From: an uncultured Microcoleaceae cyanobacterium
GTDB taxonomy: Bacteria > Cyanobacteriota > Cyanobacteriia > Cyanobacteriales > Microcoleaceae
DNA: 5,707 bases
Direction: 5' to 3'
NCBI GenBank assembly: GCA_938083405.1
Contig: CALKCV010000543.1
Location: 1-5,707 of the forward strand
Part shown: positions 1 to 5,629 of the stretch, piece after piece
How the letters are laid out: each line of letters begins with the position of its first letter
Numbering within the stretch: the first letter of the stretch is position 1
Translations under genes and position numbers: made by a program
Notes under the pieces: model-generated
What the model saw: the letters and a program-made list of their open reading frames with translations, nothing else
Database searches by the model: none
What the model was told of the DNA's origin: nothing

Positions 1-1220
1 AGCAACCCCAACAACCAAACCACCGAACGATGATAAACCCCCGGTTCCCCCATCGCATCCATCTCTTTAGTCTCAAAACCACCCGCCATCGCCCCCATCT
101 CGTCTTCCGCAGGCAAATCCTCCTCAAACTCCCGACCAAAAACTCCTAAATCCATCGGTGGCGTCTGATACCAAAGGTCAGAAAAATAAGAACCCACTGC
201 CAGAGCAAAAGCAGGATAAAGAGGGAAAATATACCAAGGCAATTTAGTACTCATCACAGAAATTGCCAGCAAATAAACCCCACTCCAAACTAATATTAAT
301 TTCCCCCAACTTAAATTACGATTTTCCCAAATTAAACGCAAACCCGGCGGCCAAAACAGCAGCCAAGGCCAGGTAAATTCCACTATTTCTAATAGATAAT
401 ACCAAAGCGCTCCTTCGTGGCTGCCCACCGGCTGCCAAACTCGCCGTAAAGATTGATGGAGCAAGTTAGCATTAACGAAGGCCATACCATAATGAACGAA
501 CTGGGCACCGTACCACAATAGAACCGGGACAATACCCAGAAAAATACCGCCCCAAAGATATCGAGAAGTTAACAGTCTCGGAGTGTCCCAAAGAAGAAAT
601 AAAAAGGCGATCGCCCCCAAAAGCAACCCTAAAACAACACCTTTAGTCAGACAAAGCAAGCCAAAAGCAATACCAGAAGCAAGAGCATAACGGAGGTTGC
701 GGCGCGATCGTAACGCGCACCAAATAGTTAATAAGAAAAAACAAACCACCGCCCCATCCAACATTGCCAGACGCCCGTGCCTAACCACTGGGAATAAGGT
801 TAAGTAAACCAAACCCCCAAACATTGCCGTCGTCCGCAGGCGAAACAGTTCCCGTCCCACCAGATAAACTAAAGGCACAGAAATTGCCGTCAGCATGGCC
901 GGCGGCCACCGCGCCGTCCACTCGTTAACCCCGCCAATGGCGTAAGACAAAGCGATCGACCAATGTACCAGAGGCGGTTTATTAAAATAAGGAGTATCGT
1001 TAACGGTAGGATAAAGCCAATTCCAATCTCCCCGCCCAATTTCTCTGGCAACTTGGGCCACTATTCCTTCGTCCCAATCTCGCAGGGGCAATTCTCCGAG
1101 ATTAATTCCATAGAGTAACAAGGCGGCCAGCAGCAGCCCCAGGGCAAAAACTAGATCTACCCATTTATCGTTTAGGGGAGTTTTTGGGTTTGGACTGCCC
1201 CAACCAAAGAAGCTAAACAT
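1..1220 (-). CDS. GT39/ArnT-like membrane glycosyltransferase, C-terminus beyond left edge
   Basis: The minus strand is open from the ATG at 1220-1218 to base 1, giving 406 residues of a multi-pass membrane protein; the family is usually about 500-560 residues, so the C-terminus is missing. Family signatures appear in order. RDWDEG (residues 47-52) follows the first membrane helix and holds the acidic pair thought to be catalytic in the first periplasmic loop. YFNKPPLVHW (78-87) is the KPP-L motif of ArnT-like enzymes. RLAMLDG (150-156) and LTKG (191-194) follow, then STKLPWYIFPLYPAFAL (324-340), the conserved K..WY..P.YPA block. Such enzymes move a sugar from a polyprenyl-phosphate donor to a lipid or protein acceptor on the outer face of the plasma membrane; the substrate here cannot be told. 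An AAAAGG at 1237-1232 lies 11 nt before the ATG, a rather distant ribosome site. Residues 354-397 form an acidic, Met-rich insert. The family is confident, the acceptor unknown. Confidence 0.9.
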   Translation of the reverse strand, partial: MFSFFGWGSPNPKTPLNDKWVDLVFALGLLLAALLLYGINLGELPLRDWDEGIVAQVAREIGRGDWNWLYPTVNDTPYFNKPPLVHWSIALSYAIGGVNEWTARWPPAMLTAISVPLVYLVGRELFRLRTTAMFGGLVYLTLFPVVRHGRLAMLDGAVVCFFLLTIWCALRSRRNLRYALASGIAFGLLCLTKGVVLGLLLGAIAFLFLLWDTPRLLTSRYLWGGIFLGIVPVLLWYGAQFVHYGMAFVNANLLHQSLRRVWQPVGSHEGALWYYLLEIVEFTWPWLLFWPPGLRLIWENRNLSWGKLILVWSGVYLLAISVMSTKLPWYIFPLYPAFALAVGSYFSDLWYQTPPMDLGVFGREFEEDLPAEDEMGAMAGGFETKEMDAMGEPGVYHRSVVWLLGL

Positions 1221-1580
1221 TTTGACAATGACCTTTTCGTAGGCGAATTAATAAAGGGTTTAACCCCTAATTTCTCATAAATAGGGAGATTATTATTGCC
1301 GATGCTGTAAACTAAAACAACAGTTTCCCATCTTATCCGATCGCCTGCACCTAGAAACGTTCGCTTTAGAACGCGGAAGAATCCCTGGTAACTTTTCCCC
1401 TAAGTCCCAAAACCAACAATTTTAAATTCATTTTTAACCGGTGCATCTCATATTTGCTTTATAGACTTTTTCTGCCAACGAACAACAGACAACGTTCCAA
1501 CTAACAACTAGCAGTAAAATATTGGTTTTATTAATTATTTATATCCAGCATTTTAACTCAAATTATTACCTAGAAAAACA
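1221..1580. other. Divergent intergenic region without a gene
   Basis: This 360-bp gap separates two divergently read genes and should hold both promoters, but I see no convincing paired -35/-10 boxes on either strand. Its content is AT-rich with two minor structures: a small palindrome GGGTT-T-AACCC at 1256-1266, about 35 bp before the glycosyltransferase start, and a degenerate CAAC-rich run at 1475-1510. A short open frame at 1285-1425 has no start codon and resembles nothing I know. Confidence 0.8.
1475..1510. repeat. Degenerate CAAC/ACAACTA short repeat
   Basis: CAAC or AACAAC units recur about every 5-8 bases over 36 bp, ending in AACTAACAACTA. Short degenerate repeats of this kind are common between genes in filamentous cyanobacteria. 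The units are too irregular to be called a tandem array with certainty, and no function is suggested by position, 70 bp before the next start codon. Confidence 0.35.
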
Positions 1581-3071
1581 ATGAACATTCCCGTAATTTT
1601 AGACATCATCATCGGCTTAATATTTATATATGTAACCTTAAGCCTGCTAGCCAGCGAAATTCAAGAACTAATCGCCACAATTATGCAATGGCGCGCCGCT
1701 CATTTAAAGAAATCTATAGAAGTGCTCCTAGCCGGAGACCCGGACCTAAGAGAAGACCCGCTTCAATTTAATAAGGTCAGAAAATTATCTAATTATCTCT
1801 ACGGCCATCCCCTAATTAAAAATTTGAATTATAAAGCTCAAGACCCTCTCGAAAGATGGTTTAGGGAAATAGTCGGTCAAATAGGTCAAATATTTCGTAG
1901 CATCACTAAAAACAAAAACCTTTTTGGTGAAGCCTCCAGCGCTCCTTCTTATATTCCTTCAGAAACATTTGCCAGTAGCTTAATAGAAACCTTAAAAATC
2001 TATCCCTTAATTCAGGCTATTAGCGAAACGAGATTGGAGAAATTTAAAGACCGTAAAGTAGGAGAAATTAAATACATTCTCGATAGCGTGGATTTCGACG
2101 ATAATACTCAAAATCTTTTAAATGGGGAACTGCAATCTTTGACAGACGGGTTCGATCGAATTGTCGAAGATTACAAACAAGAGCGATCGACTTTAAACAA
2201 TAGCTTCGATCGGATGTCGGAGCGCGTTAAGATATTTATTGAAAATTCCCAAGCTTATCTACCAGCGAGCGAAAACTCTGCCCGAGAATTTCAAAGTAAA
2301 ATGAGGTCCGTTCGGGAACTTTTTGAAAGTAAAATAGAGCGCGAAGTGCTGCTGTCGGAAATGATGCCAAGCTTTACAAATCTTTTAAATGTAGTCAGAC
2401 AAGTAGTAAAAAGCGAAGAAACGCTCGAAGAAGTTCTTGCCGATAAAGAGGGGGCAATTTATAGTGAAATTAAAGAGTCTATTGACGCTCTTCCCGACTC
2501 ATTAAAAGAAAGCCTTTATATGTTAGCGCAACGAGCCGAAATTAAAGCAAAAGAAACAGGGCAAACTTTAAATCAATTTCAGAACGAAGTCGAGCTTTGG
2601 TTCGATAATGCCATGCAACGAGCATCAGGCGTTTATAAGCGCAATGCCAGAGGAGTTGCTATTATTTTGGGCGTTCTCATCGCAGTGGGCGCTAATGCCG
2701 ATACCTTGTATATTGTCGAACATTTGTCAAAAGATTCTTTTCTGCGGGCCACCGTTAACGAATACGCAGAACAGTTAGTCGCTAAAGAAACCGCACTAAC
2801 CCCCGATCGCCTTACTGGCATTCAAGAAGAAGTAGATCGCGCTTTAAATAAAGTCGCCCTTCCCATCGGCTGGGAAGACAAAAAAATTATAGAAGTAAAT
2901 CCCAACCAACCCCTCTGGTTGGCAGTCATAAAAAGGATGTTTGGTTGGTTGTTAAGCGGCCTGGCAATTTCTATGGGTTCCGCTTTTTGGTTCGACCTCC
3001 TCCAGAAGCTAGTCGGCATTCGCAACGTCGGCGGCAAACCCCGATCGCCCTCGGAAACGGTTAAAAAATAA
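1581..3071 (+). CDS. Three-helix membrane protein of unknown function, 496 aa
   Basis: The protein starts with a membrane helix (about residues 5-23) followed by a conserved-looking SLLASEIQELIA segment (21-32) and a basic stretch (WRAAHLKKS, 37-45). A long, charged, mostly helical region follows (about 45-350), with coiled-coil-like stretches near 190-260. Then come WFDNAMQRASGVYKR (340-354), a second helix (about 358-378), a loop of about 75 residues, and a third helix (about 454-475) ending in FWFDLLQKLVGIRNVGGKP. I recognise this N-terminal helix plus C-terminal FWFDLL architecture as a widespread bacterial family with no assigned function. Basic residues after helix 1, before helix 2 and after helix 3 suggest that the large domain and the C-terminal tail are cytoplasmic and the 379-452 loop is periplasmic. 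The ATG at 1581 begins right at the membrane helix, as expected, though no Shine-Dalgarno is visible. The stop overlaps the convergent recombinase gene by 11 bp. No perfect HIP1 site lies inside. Gene certain, function unknown. Confidence 0.9.
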   Translation: MNIPVILDIIIGLIFIYVTLSLLASEIQELIATIMQWRAAHLKKSIEVLLAGDPDLREDPLQFNKVRKLSNYLYGHPLIKNLNYKAQDPLERWFREIVGQIGQIFRSITKNKNLFGEASSAPSYIPSETFASSLIETLKIYPLIQAISETRLEKFKDRKVGEIKYILDSVDFDDNTQNLLNGELQSLTDGFDRIVEDYKQERSTLNNSFDRMSERVKIFIENSQAYLPASENSAREFQSKMRSVRELFESKIEREVLLSEMMPSFTNLLNVVRQVVKSEETLEEVLADKEGAIYSEIKESIDALPDSLKESLYMLAQRAEIKAKETGQTLNQFQNEVELWFDNAMQRASGVYKRNARGVAIILGVLIAVGANADTLYIVEHLSKDSFLRATVNEYAEQLVAKETALTPDRLTGIQEEVDRALNKVALPIGWEDKKIIEVNPNQPLWLAVIKRMFGWLLSGLAISMGSAFWFDLLQKLVGIRNVGGKPRSPSETVKK

Positions 3072-4413
3072 AAATAAGTTCCAACCTCCACTCCTTACCT
3101 TCCCGAACGATCTCTATTTTTTCGATGAACTCTCGAAAATAAAATCGACGCTCGGACTCGGATAAATCTAACCAAAACTGAGGATAAGAAACCGCTTTAG
3201 CAGTTTCGATTAAATTTACTGGAGGAAGTTCCGCGAATTTCCCCTGCAACTCGGCAATTTCCGTCCGCAGTTTGTACGCGCGCAGTTCAGCAGTTTCGTT
3301 GTCGAGGAGCCCTCGTGCCGCCAATTCGGGAAGTTCGGTAAGGAACCCTTCTTTGGAAGCGATCGCTCCAATTATTCCCCCCTTCACCCCATCCATATTC
3401 GGCATCTCCAAACCAGCAACCGCCAAGGGCAACTCCCGACAAATTGCCTCGATCGTCTTTTCTAAAATCTCCTGATAGGGCAAAGCCTTACATTTAGGTT
3501 TCAGCGGGCAACTCCCCGGACGCAAATACAAATACTCTCGTTTTTGCCGATAAGAGGTAACTTTAGTAACGATAGTTTGAGATTGACATCGGGCGCATCG
3601 CACCAAACCGGCAAGCGATCGCGGAGCGCTGGCAGTGCGCGGGGGCAGTCGGCGGTTGCGTCGCAGCAGGCGATCGACTTGGGCCGCCTCTTGTCTGGAA
3701 ATAATCGGAACGTGAGTGTTAGAAATCGTTTCTTTATTGCGATATTCGAGGTCCCCTCGATAGGCAGAATTGGTTAACCACCGACGACCGGTGGTGGCGG
3801 AGATTTTTTTACCGTATTTCTTATCTATATAGCGAACCGCGCCACGCAAGGAACCGTAGAGCAGGAAATGCTCGAAAAAATCTTTCACTACAGCCGCCGC
3901 ACTTCTGTCTAAAGCATAACGATCTTTACCCCGCCGATATCCGTAGGGCGCTTTACCGGGAGGGGGCAAAGCTTTAAGCCTGTTGCGAGCGTGTCCTTTT
4001 CGGATTTTCCGGCTGCGCTGCTTCTCCTGGAGATCTTGGAACAGTTTTAGTATGTCCGTTCTGGTGACACTTTTCGGCCTTAGTTTGCCCTCCTCAGCGA
4101 TCGCCTCCTCCCCATTTTTTTCCATATCGTCTTTTATAATAGTCAGTTGCGATTCTAACGGGACCACTTCAATGCCGAAAGATTCTAATTGAACCAGGCG
4201 ATCGCATACCTCCTCCACCGACTCCCCCAACTCCTCAACCCGCCGAATTAACAAATAATCTGGAGGTTCGCCCTCGCAGTCTCCCAGGAGTTGTTCCAAT
4301 TCTCGGCGTTTTCCTAAATCTTGATACACGCGATCGACCTCCCATCCCCAGATATTCTTATCTGGGATAGCTTCGAGCAAGGGCTCCGTATAAGAATAAG
4401 CAAAGATTTTCAT
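3061..4413 (-). CDS. Large serine recombinase (resolvase-like) with degenerate catalytic domain, 450 aa
   Basis: Domain order is that of a large serine recombinase. The N-terminal resolvase-like domain (1-90) aligns without gaps at two key places to gamma-delta resolvase as I recall it: MKIFAYSYTE to MRLFGYARVS, and DYLLIRRVEELGES to DVILVKKLDRLGRD. On that alignment the catalytic Ser10 is Glu10, Arg8 is Tyr8, Arg68 is Glu61 and Arg71 is Glu64, so every main active-site residue is gone. A linker helix follows (about 118-148), then the Recombinase domain beginning at PGKAPYGYRRG (152-162) with NSAYRGDLEYR (215-225) and PIISRQEA (236-243). A zinc ribbon with C273, C276, C302 and C308 comes next, then a helical region (about 350-395) and a C-terminal block (FWLDLSESERRFYFREFIEKI, 413-433). 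The fold implies site-specific DNA binding by the C-terminal half; strand exchange by the usual chemistry seems impossible. The ATG overlaps the stop of the upstream VOC gene (ATGA), so translation is probably coupled. No phage or transposon genes adjoin it. Confidence 0.9.
   Translation of the reverse strand: MKIFAYSYTEPLLEAIPDKNIWGWEVDRVYQDLGKRRELEQLLGDCEGEPPDYLLIRRVEELGESVEEVCDRLVQLESFGIEVVPLESQLTIIKDDMEKNGEEAIAEEGKLRPKSVTRTDILKLFQDLQEKQRSRKIRKGHARNRLKALPPPGKAPYGYRRGKDRYALDRSAAAVVKDFFEHFLLYGSLRGAVRYIDKKYGKKISATTGRRWLTNSAYRGDLEYRNKETISNTHVPIISRQEAAQVDRLLRRNRRLPPRTASAPRSLAGLVRCARCQSQTIVTKVTSYRQKREYLYLRPGSCPLKPKCKALPYQEILEKTIEAICRELPLAVAGLEMPNMDGVKGGIIGAIASKEGFLTELPELAARGLLDNETAELRAYKLRTEIAELQGKFAELPPVNLIETAKAVSYPQFWLDLSESERRFYFREFIEKIEIVREGKEWRLELIFIF
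3359..4205. repeat. Cluster of four HIP1 octamers inside the recombinase gene
   Basis: Perfect GCGATCGC lies at 3359-3366, 3615-3622, 4097-4104 and 4198-4205. The two other perfect copies in the window are at 607-614, in the glycosyltransferase gene, and 5538-5545, beyond the acidic-protein gene. HIP1 is a dispersed palindrome greatly over-represented in most cyanobacteria. Its density here argues that this gene has been in a cyanobacterial genome for a long time. Confidence 0.9.
4410..4413 (-). promoter_or_regulatory. ATGA stop/start overlap coupling VOC and recombinase genes
   Basis: Read on the minus strand, the four bases are ATGA: the ATG opens the recombinase and the TGA closes the VOC gene in another frame. 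Such overlaps usually mean that terminating ribosomes restart on the second gene, giving linked, roughly proportional expression. That consequence is inferred from the arrangement. Confidence 0.8.
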
Positions 4414-4781
4414 TGGGCGATTTGGCTTAATTCGATAATATTACCATCGGGATCTCTCGCAAACAAAGCCGCCCGACCGGAGGCGCTAGTTTGCAGCGGG
4501 CAATTATTCGCTAGCAATCGCTCTTTGGCCTCTTCTATATTAGTTACAGAAAATGCTAAATGTCGGTTCCGTCCGTATTTTTCGCAATTGACTAAATCGG
4601 GGATAACTTCTGGGGATTGGATTAAGTGAATTTGGAAATCTCCCACCTGATACCAGGTACCCGGAAAATTCAGAGGGCGATCGACTTTTGGCAACCCCAG
4701 GATCTTGCCGTAGAAATTTTCGGCATCTTCCAGGTTGGAAACCAGAATAGCAGCATGGAGGGATTTGGTAATTTGCAGCAT
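4410..4781 (-). CDS. VOC-superfamily (glyoxalase/dioxygenase-like) protein, 123 aa
   Basis: This is a complete small vicinal-oxygen-chelate protein of two beta-alpha-beta-beta-beta modules. Module one runs from SLHAAILVSNLEDAENFYG (7-25) through KILGLPKV to FQIHLIQ (49-55). Module two runs from RNRHLAFSVTNIEEAKERL (71-89) to ALFARDPDGNIIELSQ (105-120). H9, H52, H74 and E117 fall at the four positions where VOC enzymes bind their metal, so a metal site looks intact. Family members include glyoxalase I, fosfomycin-resistance enzymes and ring-cleaving dioxygenases; the small size and DPDGNIIEL ending fit the generic glyoxalase-like group, and the reaction cannot be specified. No signal peptide, so cytoplasmic. 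An in-frame TAA two codons upstream makes the ATG at 4781 the only possible ATG start. No Shine-Dalgarno is evident. A good TATAAT box sits upstream and the recombinase follows with a 4-bp overlap, so it is the first gene of a two-gene operon. Confidence 0.93.
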   Translation of the reverse strand: MLQITKSLHAAILVSNLEDAENFYGKILGLPKVDRPLNFPGTWYQVGDFQIHLIQSPEVIPDLVNCEKYGRNRHLAFSVTNIEEAKERLLANNCPLQTSASGRAALFARDPDGNIIELSQIAQ

Positions 4782-4815
4782 CGGTTATTACAGCGATTAA
4801 ATCTTTGTCCCTACT

Positions 4816-4844
4816 ATTATAGGCAGGCAAAAACGGGCCATCGA
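4816..4844 (-). promoter_or_regulatory. Candidate sigma-70-type promoter of the VOC-recombinase operon
   Basis: On the minus strand a perfect -10 box TATAAT occupies 4821-4816. At 17-bp spacing the -35 position (4844-4839) reads TCGATG, matching the TTGACA consensus at only three of six bases, so the promoter may depend mostly on its -10 box or on an activator. Transcription would begin near 4809 and leave a leader of about 28 nt before the ATG at 4781. It is the best promoter-like sequence in the window. Confidence 0.5.
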
Positions 4845-4852
4845 TTTACAGC

Positions 4853-4867
4853 CCTGGGTGGCCCAGG
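4853..4867. repeat. Small GC-rich inverted repeat CCTGGG-TGG-CCCAGG
   Basis: A 6-bp perfect stem with a 3-base loop lies 9 bp beyond the -35 position of the VOC promoter. It has no following T-run in either direction, so it is unlikely to terminate transcription. It could be a protein-binding dyad controlling the VOC operon, or chance. Confidence 0.35.
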
Positions 4868-5096
4868 TGTTGTTAAAAGTGGGTTATTAACCGGATAAAC
4901 AGGGGATTTTTCCTTTAAAACCAAGAAAATCCGGCACGAACACCCCCCTGATAAGCAAGACAGTGCCAGTTGCTCGACCGCCCACTCCTCTGACTTCCTA
5001 CTCGCAGAATCTCATGGCATGGGAGGTAGTTTTACCAAATACCCGCCCCTAAAGACTTCCCGACTCTTGCCTCCTCAAGAAAAATCAAAAATTGAA

Positions 5097-5129
5097 ACAC
5101 TCTCTTAAGTAGTGAACTTAAGAGAGTGT
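5097..5129. repeat. Perfect 14-bp inverted repeat with 5-nt loop
   Basis: The arms ACACTCTCTTAAGT (5097-5110) and ACTTAAGAGAGTGT (5116-5129) are exact reverse complements around the loop AGTGA. Each arm also contains the palindrome CTTAAG (5104-5109 and 5117-5122), so the sequence has nested symmetry. On the minus strand it is followed by a T-rich tract, which looks like an intrinsic terminator for leftward transcripts, but no leftward gene ends here. On the plus strand the following bases are CACTTTTGCG, a poor U-run. It ends 67 bp before the ATG of the acidic-protein gene. Possible roles are an operator, a leader hairpin, a terminator blocking leftward antisense transcription, or the remnant of a small mobile repeat. 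Confidence 0.9.
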
Positions 5130-5196
5130 CACTTTTGCGTCAGTTTTTCCGGACGGACTTTTTTAGAGTAAAAGTGTTGAGTTAATTGTTGGACCC

Positions 5197-5514
5197 ATGA
5201 AATCTAATCTCTCCCTCGAACCCAAAACCACCGCTAACGACTTGGACGCCTGCATCGCCATCGCCTGGCTGGACCTGGTAGCAGCCACTGAGGACGATCT
5301 TGATGGAGATGATTGGCTGGCCCTGTGTGGCGATATCGACGAAGGCGAAATTTACAGAGAATGGTTCATCTGGTACGACGAGGAAGTTTCTCAAGAGTGG
5401 GAAGCTTACGATATTGCCACAAACCAACGAATCGTGGCCTCCGACTCCACCGAACTTAAGGCCCGCATTGACCTACTCGAAGATGGAATAAATAGCCAAG
5501 CTAAAGCAAGTTGA
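5197..5514 (+). CDS. Acidic hypothetical protein, 105 aa
   Basis: I do not recognise this protein. It has 26 Asp/Glu against 7 Lys/Arg in 105 residues, hence a very low isoelectric point, with five tryptophans (25, 40, 56, 59, 68). The core runs from ACIAIAWLDLVAA (18-30) through an acid-rich turn TEDDLDGDDW (31-40) to IYREWFIWYDEE (52-63), followed by YDIATNQRIVASD (71-83), which looks like a beta hairpin, and a helical end. There is no signal peptide or membrane segment, so it should be cytosolic. The ATG at 5197 is the first in frame in this region; GGA at 5191-5193 is too close to be a good ribosome site. The perfect inverted repeat at 5097-5129 lies in its upstream region. The even, protein-like sequence supports a real gene. 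A DNA-mimic or small binding partner role is conceivable from the charge alone, but nothing shows it. Confidence 0.75.
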   Translation: MKSNLSLEPKTTANDLDACIAIAWLDLVAATEDDLDGDDWLALCGDIDEGEIYREWFIWYDEEVSQEWEAYDIATNQRIVASDSTELKARIDLLEDGINSQAKAS

Positions 5515-5629
5515 AGGTTGGAACCCTGCCATCACAGGCGATCGCCCCATAACCGACTTTTGCCTCGATCCGCTCATGTTTGCAGGATCGATCCCCCTGG
5601 AACACACTTTTGCCAGCAATAATTCTACT

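Larger units (their letters stand above)
4782..5196. other. Divergent intergenic region with promoter and dyad, no gene
   Basis: This 415-bp gap lies between the start codons of the VOC gene (minus) and the acidic-protein gene (plus). Next to the VOC gene is its candidate promoter; near the other end is a perfect 14-bp inverted repeat. Weaker inverted pairs occur at 4853-4867 (CCTGGG-TGG-CCCAGG), 4904-4932 (GGATTTT with AAAATCC) and 5130-5176 (CACTTTT with AAAAGTG). I see no coding frame, tRNA or element ends in 4870-5096. Confidence 0.8.

Noticed and set aside
1285..1425. A 46-codon open frame in the intergenic region, reading LETFALERGRIPGNFSP in part
   Set aside because: It has no ATG, GTG or TTG start in frame and no similarity I recognise. 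It could be a gene remnant but is short enough to be chance.
2633..3091. Minus-strand open frames opposite the membrane-protein gene
   Set aside because: They are shadows of a clear plus-strand gene, with no domain-like sequence and no ribosome site.
3272..4192. Plus-strand open frames opposite the recombinase gene
   Set aside because: They are Ser/Arg/Pro-rich shadows of a well-supported gene with recognised domains on the minus strand.
4540..4898. Open frames of 90-96 codons on both strands around the VOC gene and its promoter
   Set aside because: They overlap the VOC gene, which has intact metal-ligand motifs, and their translations look unlike real proteins.
4904..4932. GGATTTT/AAAATCC inverted pair
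   Set aside because: A 7-bp AT-rich stem with a 15-base loop is expected by chance in this composition.
5097..5136. Reading the 14-bp dyad as an ordinary rho-independent terminator
   Set aside because: No gene ends into it from either side, the stem is not GC-rich, and the plus-strand T-run is only four bases. A minus-strand terminator remains possible but would serve no visible gene.
3061..5196. Mobile element bounded by attachment sites around the recombinase
   Set aside because: I found no matching direct repeats at plausible ends, no cargo, and the recombinase lacks catalytic residues.
5585..5594. GGATCGATCC perfect 10-bp palindrome
   Set aside because: It is close to the HIP1 core (CGATCG-like) and short; no gene start or stop lies at a telling distance.
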